64,000 nt of DNA, taken from positions 186,001 through 250,000 of the forward strand of contig NZ_MZGU01000004.1 in NCBI RefSeq assembly GCF_003111605.1, in the 5' to 3' direction. Shown in pieces: positions 18,207 to 27,493 of this stretch (its first letter is position 1; each line of letters begins with the position of its first letter). The notes under the pieces are model-generated. The model ran no database searches, was not told the DNA's origin, and saw only the letters and a list, made by a program, of their open reading frames with translations. This stretch comes from Methanobrevibacter woesei. Lineage in GTDB: Archaea > Methanobacteriota > Methanobacteria > Methanobacteriales > Methanobacteriaceae. Position numbers and translations under genes: made by a program.

Positions 18207-18968
18207 ATGATACAAATGACGTTAATACAGATAGATAACTATGGTCCTTGGACTGTTACTCCAAGACCTCGTAATGAATCAGATCTTCAGATTTTACAAG
18301 CAGAATTATATGCAGATTTACAAAGACAGATAGCTATGAAAAAAGGTTTAGTATTCTATACAAGATTCGATAATTTATTAGCTATTACTAATGGTCTTAA
18401 TCATGAAGATCACTTAAGAATTCAAAGATCTATTAAAAACAGATATCCATTCACTATTAGTATGGGTGTTGGTGCTGCAGAAACTCCTCATGAAGCTCAA
18501 AAGAAAGCTACAATGGCTTTACAAAAAGAAGGAGGAGCTCAATCTTCAGAAAGAAAACAAATTTTAGCAGTTGATAGTCTTGTTGATCCTGAAGATAGTT
18601 TTGTTCAAGTAGCACATATTGATATTAACAGTGTCACTGAAACATTAACTGATATTGAATCTGCATTTGATACTAATTTCATGGTAAATAAGGCTCAACA
18701 TTATTTAATGACTAAATTAATTAAAAAAGGAGCATTATTGTTCTTTATTGGTGGAGATAACTTCATGGCTCCATGTAATGGTCTAAGTGAACAAGAAATT
18801 GAAGATATTTTAGTTGAAATTAATGATGAAATTGAAATTGGTTTAAAAGCAGGTATTGGCCGTGGAAGAAATGCTGAAGATGCAGCTTATATGGCTGATT
18901 TAGGCCTTGAAGAAATACGTGACCACAATAATGATATGTGGACTTATGTAATTGAAAAAGAGTATTAG
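18207..18968 (+). CDS. arfA: GTP cyclohydrolase III (GTP cyclohydrolase IIa), ArfA
   Basis: This protein has about 253 residues from ATG 18207, which is preceded by GGGTGG; the frame from TTG 18180 is less likely. It starts [20 protein letters not shown] and has two related halves, each with a cyclase-palm-like core: [17 protein letters not shown] and [17 protein letters not shown]. ArfA converts GTP to a formylamino-pyrimidine (FAPy) that feeds riboflavin and Fo synthesis. Its position behind cofE and cofD links the start and end of F420 synthesis. Confidence 0.95.
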   Translation: MIQMTLIQIDNYGPWTVTPRPRNESDLQILQAELYADLQRQIAMKKGLVFYTRFDNLLAITNGLNHEDHLRIQRSIKNRYPFTISMGVGAAETPHEAQKKATMALQKEGGAQSSERKQILAVDSLVDPEDSFVQVAHIDINSVTETLTDIESAFDTNFMVNKAQHYLMTKLIKKGALLFFIGGDNFMAPCNGLSEQEIEDILVEINDEIEIGLKAGIGRGRNAEDAAYMADLGLEEIRDHNNDMWTYVIEKEY

Positions 18969-18980
18969 GGGGTTATTTCT

Positions 18981-19709
18981 ATTAAGGTAGTTGCACCAAT
19001 GGCTGGAATTACAGATGCTGATTTTTTAAATAAGGTAATTCCTTTTGGATTTGATGTAGCTACTCTTGGTGGATTTAATCTTGATTCTAAAACTGTTTCT
19101 GCTTCTGAAAAGATTGTTTCTAGAGGCAGAAAGGAGTTTCATTTTCCTGAAGATGTAATTTTTTCACATATTGAAAATGAAGCACTTAAAATTAAGCAAC
19201 TTAATCCAGATGTTAAAGTTTCTGTTAATGTAAGATCAACTACACCAGAGCCCATTATAAAAGTTAGTAAAATTCCTGCTGTTGATATTGTTGAAATAAA
19301 TTGTCATTGCAGACAACCTGAATTCTTAGATATTAATTGCGGTCAAAACATGTTAAAAAGGCCTGATTTAAAAGATTTTATCTCAGCTGTTGTTAACAAT
19401 TCTAATTCTGAAGTTTCTGTTAAAATTCGTGCTAATGTTGAAGGTGTAGATACATTAACTGTTTCTAAGATTATTGATAAATCTGGAGCGGATTATTTAC
19501 ATGTGGATGCAATGAATCCTGGTGTTGATGACTGTGATTTTGATTTATTGCATGAAATCTGTAAACAGACTGATATTTTTGTTATTGGTAATAATTCAGT
19601 TAATTCTAAAGCTCAAATTGAAAAGATTCTAAAAACTGGTGTTAAAGGTTTTTCTATTGCCCGGGCTGTTATTTCAGGAAAATTAGATTTTGATATTTCT
19701 TGTTTTTAA
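18981..19709 (+). CDS. Dihydrouridine-synthase-like TIM barrel (MJ0144-type), probable ATT start
   Basis: The first strand reads IKVVAPMAGITD, the FMN-binding start of the Dus family, and later segments such as VSVKIRAN, GADYLHVDAMNPG and TDIFVIGNNSVNS fit an FMN TIM barrel. The usual Dus catalytic Cys loop is replaced by INCHCRQPEFLDINCGQ, so the reaction may differ from tRNA dihydrouridylation. The first ATG (18999) falls inside the APMAG motif. An AGGGGGT sequence at 18967-18973 sits 7 bases before an ATT at 18981, and the frame is closed by a stop at 18966-18968. I therefore place the start at ATT. The gene follows arfA closely. Confidence 0.75.
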   Translation: MKVVAPMAGITDADFLNKVIPFGFDVATLGGFNLDSKTVSASEKIVSRGRKEFHFPEDVIFSHIENEALKIKQLNPDVKVSVNVRSTTPEPIIKVSKIPAVDIVEINCHCRQPEFLDINCGQNMLKRPDLKDFISAVVNNSNSEVSVKIRANVEGVDTLTVSKIIDKSGADYLHVDAMNPGVDDCDFDLLHEICKQTDIFVIGNNSVNSKAQIEKILKTGVKGFSIARAVISGKLDFDISCF

Positions 19710-19779
19710 AATAAGTTTATTATATGTTCTTTTAGATTAGATTATTAAATATAACATTGCTATATAACAATTATTATTA

Positions 19780-19794
19780 GAAAGCCTTATAAAT
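19780..19794 (+). promoter_or_regulatory. Probable BRE/TATA promoter of atwA
   Basis: GAAAGCC followed by TTATAAAT is a good match to an archaeal BRE plus TATA box. It lies about 60 bases before the atwA start, which predicts a leader of about 35-40 bases with its own GGTGAG Shine-Dalgarno sequence. Confidence 0.55.
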
Positions 19795-19854
19795 GGACTT
19801 CAATATATATTATTATTATACTATTAATTTTTTTATTAGATAAAAGGTGAGTTA

Positions 19855-21450
19855 ATGGAATTTATAACTTTTAAGAATATTACAAAATCATTTAATGGGG
19901 TAAATGTTCTTAAAAATATCAACTTAAAAATTAGTGAAGGAGATACTTTAGGTATTTTAGGCCGTAGTGGTAGTGGAAAATCTGTTTTAATCAACATGCT
20001 TAGAGGTATATTGGATTATAAACCTGAAGAAGGTCAAATTTTATTTAATATTGCTGTTTGTCCAGATTGTTTAGCTGTTGAATCTCCATCTCATGCTGGT
20101 GAAAAATGTAGTTGTGGTGGAACTTATGAACTTAGGGAAAATGTTGATTTCTTTAATTCTGAAAGAAAATTATTCGCCAGTATCAAAAGAAGAATAGCTA
20201 TCATGTTACAACGTAACTTCGCATTGTATGATGAAGAAACTGTAATTGAAAATGTAATGAGGGCTATGAATGATGAAATGGAATATGAGGAAAAACTTTA
20301 CTATGCATTAGAACTCCTTGAAATGGTTCAAATGAATCATAGGATTACTCATATTGCTCGTGATTTAAGTGGTGGGGAAAAACAGAGAGTTGTACTTGCA
20401 AGACAATTAGCTAAAAATCCAATGTTATTCTTAGCTGATGAACCAACAGGTACATTAGATCCTCAAACTGCTGTTAAACTTCATAGAACATTAGTTGAAG
20501 GAGTTAAAGATAAAGGAATTACAATGGTTATTACATCTCATTGGCCTGAAGTCATGGTTGAATTAGCTGATCATGTAATATGGTTGGAAGATGGTGCAAT
20601 TAAAGAAGAAGGTGACCCTAAAACTGTTGTTGATAACTTCTTAGCTACTGTACCTATTCCTGAGAAAGTAGAAAACCCTGAAATTGGTGCTCCTGAGATT
20701 GTATTAGAGGATGTTAAAAAACATTATTATTCCATTGAAAGAGGAGTAGTTAAAGCTGTTGATGGTGTTAATTTAACTATTAATAAAGAGGAAATTTTTG
20801 GTATTGTAGGTTTAAGTGGTGCTGGTAAAACAACTCTTACAAGAATGTTAATTGGTTTAACTGACCCAAGTAGTGGTAAAATTGAAGCTAGACTTGGTGA
20901 AGAATGGATTGACATGACTAAAGTAGGTCCACTTAATAGGGGACGTATTATTCCTTACATCGGTTTATTACATCAAGAATACTCATTATATCCTCACAGA
21001 ACTATTTTAGGTAATTTAACTGATGCTATTAGTTTAGATTTACCTGCAGAATTTGCTAAAATGAAAGCAATTCATGTTTTAGTAGCTGTTGGTTTTAGTG
21101 AAGAAAAGGCAAACAATTTACTTGATAAATATCCTGATGAATTAAGTGGTGGGGAAACCCATAGGGTAGCTCTTGCTCAAGTACTTATTAAAGAACCTAA
21201 AATCATTATTCTTGATGAACCTACAGGTACTATGGATCCAATTACTCGTGTAGTTGTCACTGATTCAATATTAAAAGCAAGAGAAGAATTAGAACAAACA
21301 TTTATTATTGTTTCTCACGATATGGAATTTGTTTTAGATGTTTGTGACAGATGTACTTTAATGAGGGGAGGTAAGTTATTAGATACTGGTACTCCTGAAG
21401 AAATCGTTAAACAGTTAACATCTGATGAAAAAGAAGGAATGTTTAAATAA
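19855..21450 (+). CDS. atwA: Methyl-coenzyme M reductase activation component A2 (AtwA), double ABC ATPase
   Basis: The 531-residue protein has two ABC ATPase domains and no membrane segments. Walker A motifs are GRSGSGKS (near residue 36) and GLSGAGKT (near 320); ABC signatures are LSGGEKQR and LSGGETHR; both Walker B regions are followed by DEPTGT. A small Cys module (CPDC, then CSCGG) is inserted in the first domain near residues 66-90. AtwA supplies ATP-driven activation of methyl-CoM reductase by taking part in reduction of its Ni-F430. The next gene encodes a methanogenesis marker protein, consistent with that role. Confidence 0.93.
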   Translation: MEFITFKNITKSFNGVNVLKNINLKISEGDTLGILGRSGSGKSVLINMLRGILDYKPEEGQILFNIAVCPDCLAVESPSHAGEKCSCGGTYELRENVDFFNSERKLFASIKRRIAIMLQRNFALYDEETVIENVMRAMNDEMEYEEKLYYALELLEMVQMNHRITHIARDLSGGEKQRVVLARQLAKNPMLFLADEPTGTLDPQTAVKLHRTLVEGVKDKGITMVITSHWPEVMVELADHVIWLEDGAIKEEGDPKTVVDNFLATVPIPEKVENPEIGAPEIVLEDVKKHYYSIERGVVKAVDGVNLTINKEEIFGIVGLSGAGKTTLTRMLIGLTDPSSGKIEARLGEEWIDMTKVGPLNRGRIIPYIGLLHQEYSLYPHRTILGNLTDAISLDLPAEFAKMKAIHVLVAVGFSEEKANNLLDKYPDELSGGETHRVALAQVLIKEPKIIILDEPTGTMDPITRVVVTDSILKAREELEQTFIIVSHDMEFVLDVCDRCTLMRGGKLLDTGTPEEIVKQLTSDEKEGMFK

Positions 21451-21510
21451 TTTTTTCTTTTCACTTTTTTTTATTTTTTTAACTTTTTTAAGATTATTTT
21501 TTTTTTCAAA
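21451..21510 (+). terminator. T-rich terminator after atwA
   Basis: Several T-runs of 6-10 bases follow the atwA stop within 60 bases, separating it from the marker 9 gene, which has its own TATA-like region near 21543-21550. Confidence 0.55.
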
Positions 21511-21624
21511 ATGTAATATTTATTTCACTTTTTATTACAAAAAGTTATATACTTGAATAAAAAATAATATAAATATATTTTATGATTATTTTGTTTTATT
21601 GAATTAATTTTTTGGAGAATTATT

Positions 21625-22107
21625 ATGGCTTGGGATGATGCACCGTCACATATTTGTAGAGGTGGAGATGTAAGGGGATTAGCATTTTGTTGCCCTCCAG
21701 TTAAACCATGTCCTATAATGTATGCTTTAGAGGAAGTAGGACTTACTCCACAAGAATATATTGATATTAAAAATAAATTTGCAAATGAAACTAGATTAGG
21801 TGAAGGAACAGGAACTTGTTTTGGATCTTTAGTTTGGTGTTGTAAACCATCTAAACCTTGTCCTTTACGTGATATGACTTTGAGAAATATGAATATGACT
21901 CATGATGAGTATTTAGATTTAAAAAAACAATTAGCTGAGGCATTGGTTGGAGTTGAAGGTGAATCTAAAGATGATAATGCCAAAGCACTTTCAGAAACTT
22001 TTAGCATAACTAAAACTGAAGCTTTAAAAGTTTTAGAAGATTGTAATAATGACTTAAGATTAGCTGTTAAACTATTAAAAGTCAAATCTTTGGAAGAATC
22101 TGATTAA
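21625..22107 (+). CDS. Methanogenesis marker 9-type Cys protein with UBA-like C-terminal domain
   Basis: The 160-residue protein has an internally duplicated N-terminal part. Each half contains a (F/W)CCxPxKPCP motif, [10 protein letters not shown] near residue 29 and [10 protein letters not shown] near 74, followed by a helix with EYIDIK or EYLDLK. With other cysteines this suggests metal or iron-sulfur binding. This resembles proteins annotated as methanogenesis marker 9. The last 40 residues ([20 protein letters not shown] then [11 protein letters not shown]) look like a UBA domain as found at the end of archaeal NAC. It is followed 1 base later by a siroheme-pathway gene. The biochemical role is unknown. 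Confidence 0.7.
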   Translation: MAWDDAPSHICRGGDVRGLAFCCPPVKPCPIMYALEEVGLTPQEYIDIKNKFANETRLGEGTGTCFGSLVWCCKPSKPCPLRDMTLRNMNMTHDEYLDLKKQLAEALVGVEGESKDDNAKALSETFSITKTEALKVLEDCNNDLRLAVKLLKVKSLEESD

Positions 22108-22108
22108 A

Positions 22109-22726
22109 ATGAATTGGACTTCTGTTTATTTAAAAACTAATTCTTTAAATGTTTTTATTTTGGGAACTGGAGAGGTTGCAACTAGGAGAGCTGACAAATT
22201 TTTAAGTCATGGGGCATCTGTTAAATTGGCAGGTGATTCATTAGATTCTTCTATTGAAGAAAAAGGTGCAATTTTAGTTTCTACAGAGGATGTTGATGAA
22301 CTAGTAAACTGGGCGGATTTAGTAATAATAGCTAGTGGAGACAGGGAATTGTCCAATTATGTTGCTTCAATAGCTGATAACAAATTATTAAACCGTGCTG
22401 ATTTCCCTAATGAAGGGAATTTAATTGTTCCAACTAGTTTTAATATTGGAAATGTTGAAATTTCTATTTTCACTAATGGAAAAAGTCCTTTAATGGCTCG
22501 TCAACTAAGAAAAAGGATTCAGGAAATTATAACTGATGAAGATTTAATTAAAATGGAGCTTCAGGATTATGCAAGATCTATTTTAAAAGAAAAGGTAGAT
22601 GATCAAAAAGAAAGAAGGACTTATCTCTATACTATATTTGAAGATAAAAATATTCATAATCTCATTGAAAAAAATAAAATTGATGAAGCTAAAGCATATA
22701 TTTATAATTTGATTAATGAAAATTAA
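22109..22726 (+). CDS. Precorrin-2 dehydrogenase / siroheme-pathway protein (CysG-N/Met8-like)
   Basis: The 205-residue protein has the N-terminal Rossmann motif FILGTGEVATRRADKFLSHG and contains DLVIIASGDRELSNYVA and LLNRADFPNEGNLIVP, all typical of precorrin-2 dehydrogenase domains. The enzyme oxidises precorrin-2 to sirohydrochlorin, the branch point to siroheme, cobalamin and F430. No methyltransferase domain is attached. It starts 1 base after the marker gene and is followed by hemA, so the operon makes tetrapyrrole precursors. Ferrochelatase activity is possible but not decided by sequence. Confidence 0.9.
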   Translation: MNWTSVYLKTNSLNVFILGTGEVATRRADKFLSHGASVKLAGDSLDSSIEEKGAILVSTEDVDELVNWADLVIIASGDRELSNYVASIADNKLLNRADFPNEGNLIVPTSFNIGNVEISIFTNGKSPLMARQLRKRIQEIITDEDLIKMELQDYARSILKEKVDDQKERRTYLYTIFEDKNIHNLIEKNKIDEAKAYIYNLINEN

Positions 22727-22738
22727 GGGGTTTATCTT

Positions 22739-23938
22739 TTGATTATTAATTTAAGGGTTGATTATACAATTGCAGATATAGAAACAATGGAGAATGTTTC
22801 AAAGGATATTCATGCTATATTTGATAGATTACAGGATAAATATGATATTGATGAATATGTTGAAATCTCTACCTGTAATAGGAATGAATTTTACATTCAT
22901 AATGATTGTTTTGATTTTGATGAGCCTCTTTTAGATAATCTTAATGATAATATAATTGTAGAATATGGGGATGATGCAATTATGCACCTTCTTCGTATGA
23001 CTTCTGGTTTGGAATCAATGATTGTTGGTGAAGATCAAATTTTAGGCCAAGTTAAAGATTCTAAAAATAAGTCTACTAAAGAACATCACTGTGGTGATAT
23101 TTTAGATGCTATTTTTACTAAAGCTATTCATGTTGGTCAGGTAGTCAGAAATAAAACCAATATTAATCGGGGTTTTGTATCTATTGGTTCTGCTGCTGTT
23201 AATTTAGCTGAAAATTATCTTGGGAGTCTTGAAGATAAGGTTGTCCTTGTTGTTGGTGCTGGAAAAATGGGTAAGCTAGTAGCTAAATCGTTAGCTGAAA
23301 AGAATTTAGAAGCAATTTTTGTTGCTAACAGAACTTATTATGTTGCTGTTAAATTAGCTAAGGATCTTGGTGGTGAAGCTATACTCTTTGATGATTTAAA
23401 TGAATATCTTAAGAATGCAGATGTGGTAATTAGTGCAACTGCTGCCCCTCATCCAATAATAACTAAAGAAAGACTTGAAAATATTGATGCAGATTATAAT
23501 AATCTTTTTATGGTGGACATTGCTAATCCAAGGGATATTTCTGTTGATGTAAAAGAATTGGGTGTTAAATTATGCAATATTGATGATTTACGTGAAATTG
23601 CTCAATTAAATAAAGAACATAGAAAAGAGGAAGCTATTGAAGCAGAAAAAATCATCGATTATGAATTCAATTTACTTAAAGAATCCTTTAAAATAATGGA
23701 AATTGAAGGTATCATGGCTAATTTAAGATACTCTATGGAAGATATAAGACAACGTGAAACACAAAAAGCAACTCTTAAGTTAGCTGATGTTGATGGTAGC
23801 GTTAAAATATTGGATAAACTAACAAATTCTATTGTTAATAAAATTTTTTATGATATAAATAGTAAGCTAAAAGCAGCTGCAAAAAATGAGGATGAGGAAA
23901 TAATTAGAGCTGCTGAGTATATTTTTGGAAGAGAGTAA
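22739..23938 (+). CDS. hemA: Glutamyl-tRNA reductase
   Basis: The 399-residue protein shows the catalytic Cys segment EISTCNRNEFYIH, the signature TSGLESMIVGEDQILGQVKD and the NADPH-binding VLVVGAGKMGKLVAKSLA. It reduces glutamyl-tRNA to glutamate-1-semialdehyde, the first step of C5 tetrapyrrole synthesis. The start is TTG at 22739 with AAGGGG 8 bases upstream. Tetrapyrrole supply (F430, cobalamin) fits the neighbouring atwA and marker genes. Confidence 0.96.
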   Translation: MIINLRVDYTIADIETMENVSKDIHAIFDRLQDKYDIDEYVEISTCNRNEFYIHNDCFDFDEPLLDNLNDNIIVEYGDDAIMHLLRMTSGLESMIVGEDQILGQVKDSKNKSTKEHHCGDILDAIFTKAIHVGQVVRNKTNINRGFVSIGSAAVNLAENYLGSLEDKVVLVVGAGKMGKLVAKSLAEKNLEAIFVANRTYYVAVKLAKDLGGEAILFDDLNEYLKNADVVISATAAPHPIITKERLENIDADYNNLFMVDIANPRDISVDVKELGVKLCNIDDLREIAQLNKEHRKEEAIEAEKIIDYEFNLLKESFKIMEIEGIMANLRYSMEDIRQRETQKATLKLADVDGSVKILDKLTNSIVNKIFYDINSKLKAAAKNEDEEIIRAAEYIFGRE

Positions 23939-23943
23939 TAATA

Positions 23944-25068
23944 TTACTCATGCATTCCATTAACATCATTTATTTTTATTTTAGTTGATTTTAAAGCATA
24001 ATCAATATCATTCATAGTAACAATTTCTTTATCTTGGGATATTGAATGATGAAGGGCTGTTTTTAATATTTTTTCTTTAATATCTCTTCCAGACATATTT
24101 TTTGTTAGTTTAACTAATTTTTCTATATTTAAATCAGTTTTTAATGGATAAGTTTTAAGATTATTCTCAAATATTAATCTTCTTTCTTCTTCATTTGGCA
24201 AGGCAAATTCAATTTCTTCTTCAAATCTACTTCTAACCGCAAAATCTAAAGATTTAGGGCTGTTAGTCGCACCAATTGTTATAACGGATTTATTTTCAGA
24301 AATACCATCCATTTCAGTTAAAAGAGAGTTTACAATTTCAGCTACATCCCCTCTTAATGATTGAAAACTTCTATGTAATGCAATTGCATCAATTTCATCA
24401 ATGAAAATTATGGATGGTGCTGTTTTTTTAGCTTTGTCAAATAATTCATGAATTTTAGATGAACCATCTCCAACATGTTCTCCAATTAGTGATGTTGCTT
24501 TAATTAAATATAATGGAACTTCAAGCTCATTAGCTAATGCCTTAACAAGCATTGTTTTACCAGTACCTGGAAGTCCATAAAACAAAACATTTTTTGGAGC
24601 CCATTGTCCAAATCTTTCTGGGTCTTGAATAAATTTTCTCAATACTTTTGTTTTATTTTTAGCATTCTCATGACCTACAATATCTGATATTTTTATATTG
24701 CTTTTTATTGTTTGAATTTCATTTGAAGTAGCTATTTCTTCATCAATAAGTTTAATTTTTGTTTTTTCAGATATTATTGATTCATTAGGTTCTGCAGAAA
24801 TAATTTTAAAACCGTAATCTGGAATAATTTTCTGATCAAAGAGATATGATCCTTCTTTAACAACAATTCCTAACCATTGTTCTCGAGCATACTCTTCAAA
24901 GAGGTTGATGTCAGTAATTTCTAAATCACTTTCCATTAAATTGAAATTAAAAGGATAACCAACTGGTTTTAACACAACAACTTCACAAAATTTTGTATTT
25001 TCTGTTTTTTTAATAGCTGCTTTTTTTGTTGTGTTTTTTGTTTCTGGTTTTTTTGTTTCACTTTTCAA
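23944..25068 (-). CDS. AAA+ ATPase of the Cdc48/proteasome-regulatory type, single domain
   Basis: The 374-residue protein has one AAA domain at about residues 125-370. It shows Walker A GLPGTGKT, Walker B IIFIDEID, sensor-1 IGATNSP and the arginine-finger stretch VRSRFEEEIEF. A lysine-rich start and a divergent N-terminal domain (about 25-120) precede it. It lacks the second AAA domain of Cdc48 and the coiled coil of PAN. It is convergent with hemA, whose stop lies 5 bases from this gene's stop. Its substrate is unknown. Confidence 0.8.
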   Translation of the reverse strand: MKSETKKPETKNTTKKAAIKKTENTKFCEVVVLKPVGYPFNFNLMESDLEITDINLFEEYAREQWLGIVVKEGSYLFDQKIIPDYGFKIISAEPNESIISEKTKIKLIDEEIATSNEIQTIKSNIKISDIVGHENAKNKTKVLRKFIQDPERFGQWAPKNVLFYGLPGTGKTMLVKALANELEVPLYLIKATSLIGEHVGDGSSKIHELFDKAKKTAPSIIFIDEIDAIALHRSFQSLRGDVAEIVNSLLTEMDGISENKSVITIGATNSPKSLDFAVRSRFEEEIEFALPNEEERRLIFENNLKTYPLKTDLNIEKLVKLTKNMSGRDIKEKILKTALHHSISQDKEIVTMNDIDYALKSTKIKINDVNGMHE

Positions 25069-25152
25069 AAAATCACCAACATATTAAATTATAAATAATA
25101 ATCTTTTATTATTTACTTATGTTATATAAACTCTTTTAAAGGTTTAAAAAAA

Positions 25153-25986
25153 TTAAATTAATGAAAGGTATAATTCTTTCATTTTAAGAGCATCTTCGTC
25201 TCTTAAGGGTGTTTCACAGATAATATTTGCATTCCAACCATTATCAATAAGATTTTCAAGTAAATCTTTCATATTTGGACCATATTCTATTTCATCAAGA
25301 GTATGGTGTTTTATCTCACCGCCATGTCCATATTCTATTGTAGTAAAATGACAATGTAAGATATCAATATCTAAATTATCTTCAAGGGTAGAAAAAATAC
25401 AATTGTAATCTTTTTTTGAATTTAAAAAGCCTCTGCCTCTTGCATGAATATGTGCAAAATCAACTGTTGGTTCAAAATGTTCAAAATTTGAACAAAGATC
25501 TGCAATCTCTTGAATATTTCCAAGTTGGCTGCGTTTTCCAGTTGTTTCTGGTGAAAAAGTAAATTCTTCAAGTCCTTCTTCTTCACATCTTTCTAATAAT
25601 TTGTTAATTGTATTCTTTGAAATAGCTAATGCTTTATCTGCTTTCATATTTGAATAAAATCCTGGATGAAAAACAAGTCTGTAAGCACCCATCCATTCTC
25701 CAGCTCTTGCTGTACTAATAAGATGCTCAATACTTTTATTAATCTTTTCTTCTTCTTTAGAGCAAAGATTTATGTAATAAGGACCATGCATTGAAATAAG
25801 GATGTTATGTTTTTCAGATTCTTCTTTTAATATTTTTGCTGATTTCTCACCAATTCTAACACCATAAGTGGATTGGTATTCAAAAGAATCTAATCCTTCT
25901 TCTTTAATATATTTTGGTGCTTTATAAGCAGCTCCAGAATATTTAACTGGTTTTCCAGCAGGTCCAAAAGTAACATTGTGTTTCAT
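25153..25986 (-). CDS. nfo: Endonuclease IV-like AP endonuclease
   Basis: The 277-residue protein is an AP endonuclease family 2 TIM barrel. The metal-ligand segments appear in order: SMHGPYYINL, LVFHPGFYSN, FSPETTG, PTVDFAHIHARG, ILHCHFTTIE and IICETPL. These supply the His, Glu and Asp residues of the three-zinc site in Nfo. The family cuts DNA at abasic sites. The length is close to bacterial Nfo, so repair is likely, although sugar-isomerase relatives share the fold. Confidence 0.82.
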   Translation of the reverse strand: MKHNVTFGPAGKPVKYSGAAYKAPKYIKEEGLDSFEYQSTYGVRIGEKSAKILKEESEKHNILISMHGPYYINLCSKEEEKINKSIEHLISTARAGEWMGAYRLVFHPGFYSNMKADKALAISKNTINKLLERCEEEGLEEFTFSPETTGKRSQLGNIQEIADLCSNFEHFEPTVDFAHIHARGRGFLNSKKDYNCIFSTLEDNLDIDILHCHFTTIEYGHGGEIKHHTLDEIEYGPNMKDLLENLIDNGWNANIICETPLRDEDALKMKELYLSLI

Positions 25987-26019
25987 TTTATCAGTATAAA
26001 AAAAATAGAATTATGGAAA

Positions 26020-27036
26020 TTATAAAATTCCCATAGCTTTGTTTGTTTTTGCAATTGATTTTTCGTTGTCGCTTTCCATTTCAAGCATTGCACGAATAGC
26101 ATCAACATTTTCAGGAACTACATCAGATTCTTGGTGTACTGCTTGCATATAGAATAATTCTTTTCCAACAACATTTATGGATTCTTTCCATACTGGAATT
26201 TCATATAAATCATTTCTATTTCTTCCAAGTTCTTTTGCATATTCCATAAGTTCTGCAGTAGAACCTAACCCTTCGTTTGCTTCAACAACAAGTACTCTGG
26301 AACGTTTTTCTAATGCATCAATAATTTCTTCGGTTTCAACTTCATTTCCAATTTCTATCATTAAATTGTGTTGATGCATAAGTGTTGTTGGTACAAGTAA
26401 TGCCATTGTTGTAACATCAATTCCATTCATTACAGTTTTTACATCAGGACCATGGTGAGACGGTACCTTTGGAGGATTTGGCACAATTGCATTAATAGGG
26501 CCTTTTTTAACCTCAGATGGGTCAGATCCTCTTCTAACCATTACTGCCCTAACTTTTTGAATGTCTACTATTGGATCAATTGTACTTAAAGTACGTGTAA
26601 GCCCAGTAGTGTTACAGGAAACAACTCTGGTGTAGTCTGCACCATATGAATCATCATAATTTGAAAAAGAGTTAAATGATAATCCAGTTAAATCATGGTC
26701 TTCTCCACCTTGGTAAATAGCTTTGACTCCTGCTTTTTTATACATTTCTAAGTTTTGAGGACCAATATTTCCAGGTGTACAGTCCACTACAATATCAGCT
26801 TCCTGAACCATGTCTTCAACAGTTCCAGCAATTTCGATTCCTGCTTCTTTAAATAATGATTCTCTTTCAGGAATTCCAATGTATAAATCATAATTTTTTT
26901 CTTCAACTGCAGTTCTTGCTTCGTAATTAGGTCTTGTTTTACTTACCCCAACCACTTTCATATCATCTTGAGCAGCTACTGCATCTGCTACTCTTTTTCC
27001 AATAGTTCCGTATCCATTAATAGCTACAGATATCAT
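26020..27036 (-). CDS. gap: Archaeal (type II) glyceraldehyde-3-phosphate dehydrogenase
   Basis: The protein has 338 residues from ATG 27036, which is preceded by AAGGAAGG; the frame from 27087 would add a non-family leader. It begins [20 protein letters not shown], the NAD(P) site, and has the catalytic Cys in [13 protein letters not shown] near residue 140. The sequence is of the archaeal type, phosphorylating and usually accepting NADP. In methanogens it works mainly in the gluconeogenic direction, downstream of ppsA. Confidence 0.96.
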   Translation of the reverse strand: MISVAINGYGTIGKRVADAVAAQDDMKVVGVSKTRPNYEARTAVEEKNYDLYIGIPERESLFKEAGIEIAGTVEDMVQEADIVVDCTPGNIGPQNLEMYKKAGVKAIYQGGEDHDLTGLSFNSFSNYDDSYGADYTRVVSCNTTGLTRTLSTIDPIVDIQKVRAVMVRRGSDPSEVKKGPINAIVPNPPKVPSHHGPDVKTVMNGIDVTTMALLVPTTLMHQHNLMIEIGNEVETEEIIDALEKRSRVLVVEANEGLGSTAELMEYAKELGRNRNDLYEIPVWKESINVVGKELFYMQAVHQESDVVPENVDAIRAMLEMESDNEKSIAKTNKAMGIL

Positions 27037-27216
27037 ATTATGTCCTTCCTTATTTAGTTTTAATAATATGAATTTTATCCTTTTCATTATATATAATTTA
27101 ATAAAAGAGTCTATGATTTTTATATTAATCTTTAAGAAAAATCTTGAGATTTTATAAAATAAAAAAATAGTTGTAATTAATTTAAAATTAAAATAATAAA
27201 AAAAGAAAGCTGAAAT

Positions 27217-27423
27217 TTATTCAACTTTAAATCCTGCTTCTTCTACAGCACCTGCTAAATCATCATCAGTTACTTTTGAAGAATCGTATTTAACACTTAC
27301 AGTGTTGGTTTCAAGATCTGCTTTTGCTTCTTCAACACCATCTAAATCAGTCATACAAAGTTCTACAGCAGCTACACAGGATGGGCAGTGCATTCCTACA
27401 ACATTAATTTTTTTTTCATCCAT
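27217..27423 (-). CDS. copZ: Heavy-metal-associated copper chaperone, CopZ-like
   Basis: This 68-residue protein is a single HMA domain with the metal site GMHCPSC near residue 10 and a ferredoxin-like pattern ending AVEEAGFKVE. Such proteins carry Cu(I) to a P-type ATPase. It lies 70 bases after the ATPase gene on the same strand, and the ATPase itself lacks an N-terminal HMA domain, so this protein may supply that function in trans. Confidence 0.85.
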   Translation of the reverse strand: MDEKKINVVGMHCPSCVAAVELCMTDLDGVEEAKADLETNTVSVKYDSSKVTDDDLAGAVEEAGFKVE

Positions 27424-27493
27424 TTTATCTTACGCTCCTTGTTTTTATATTTTTTATTTTATTGCTTTTCATTATTTAAACTTTTAGTTTTAC

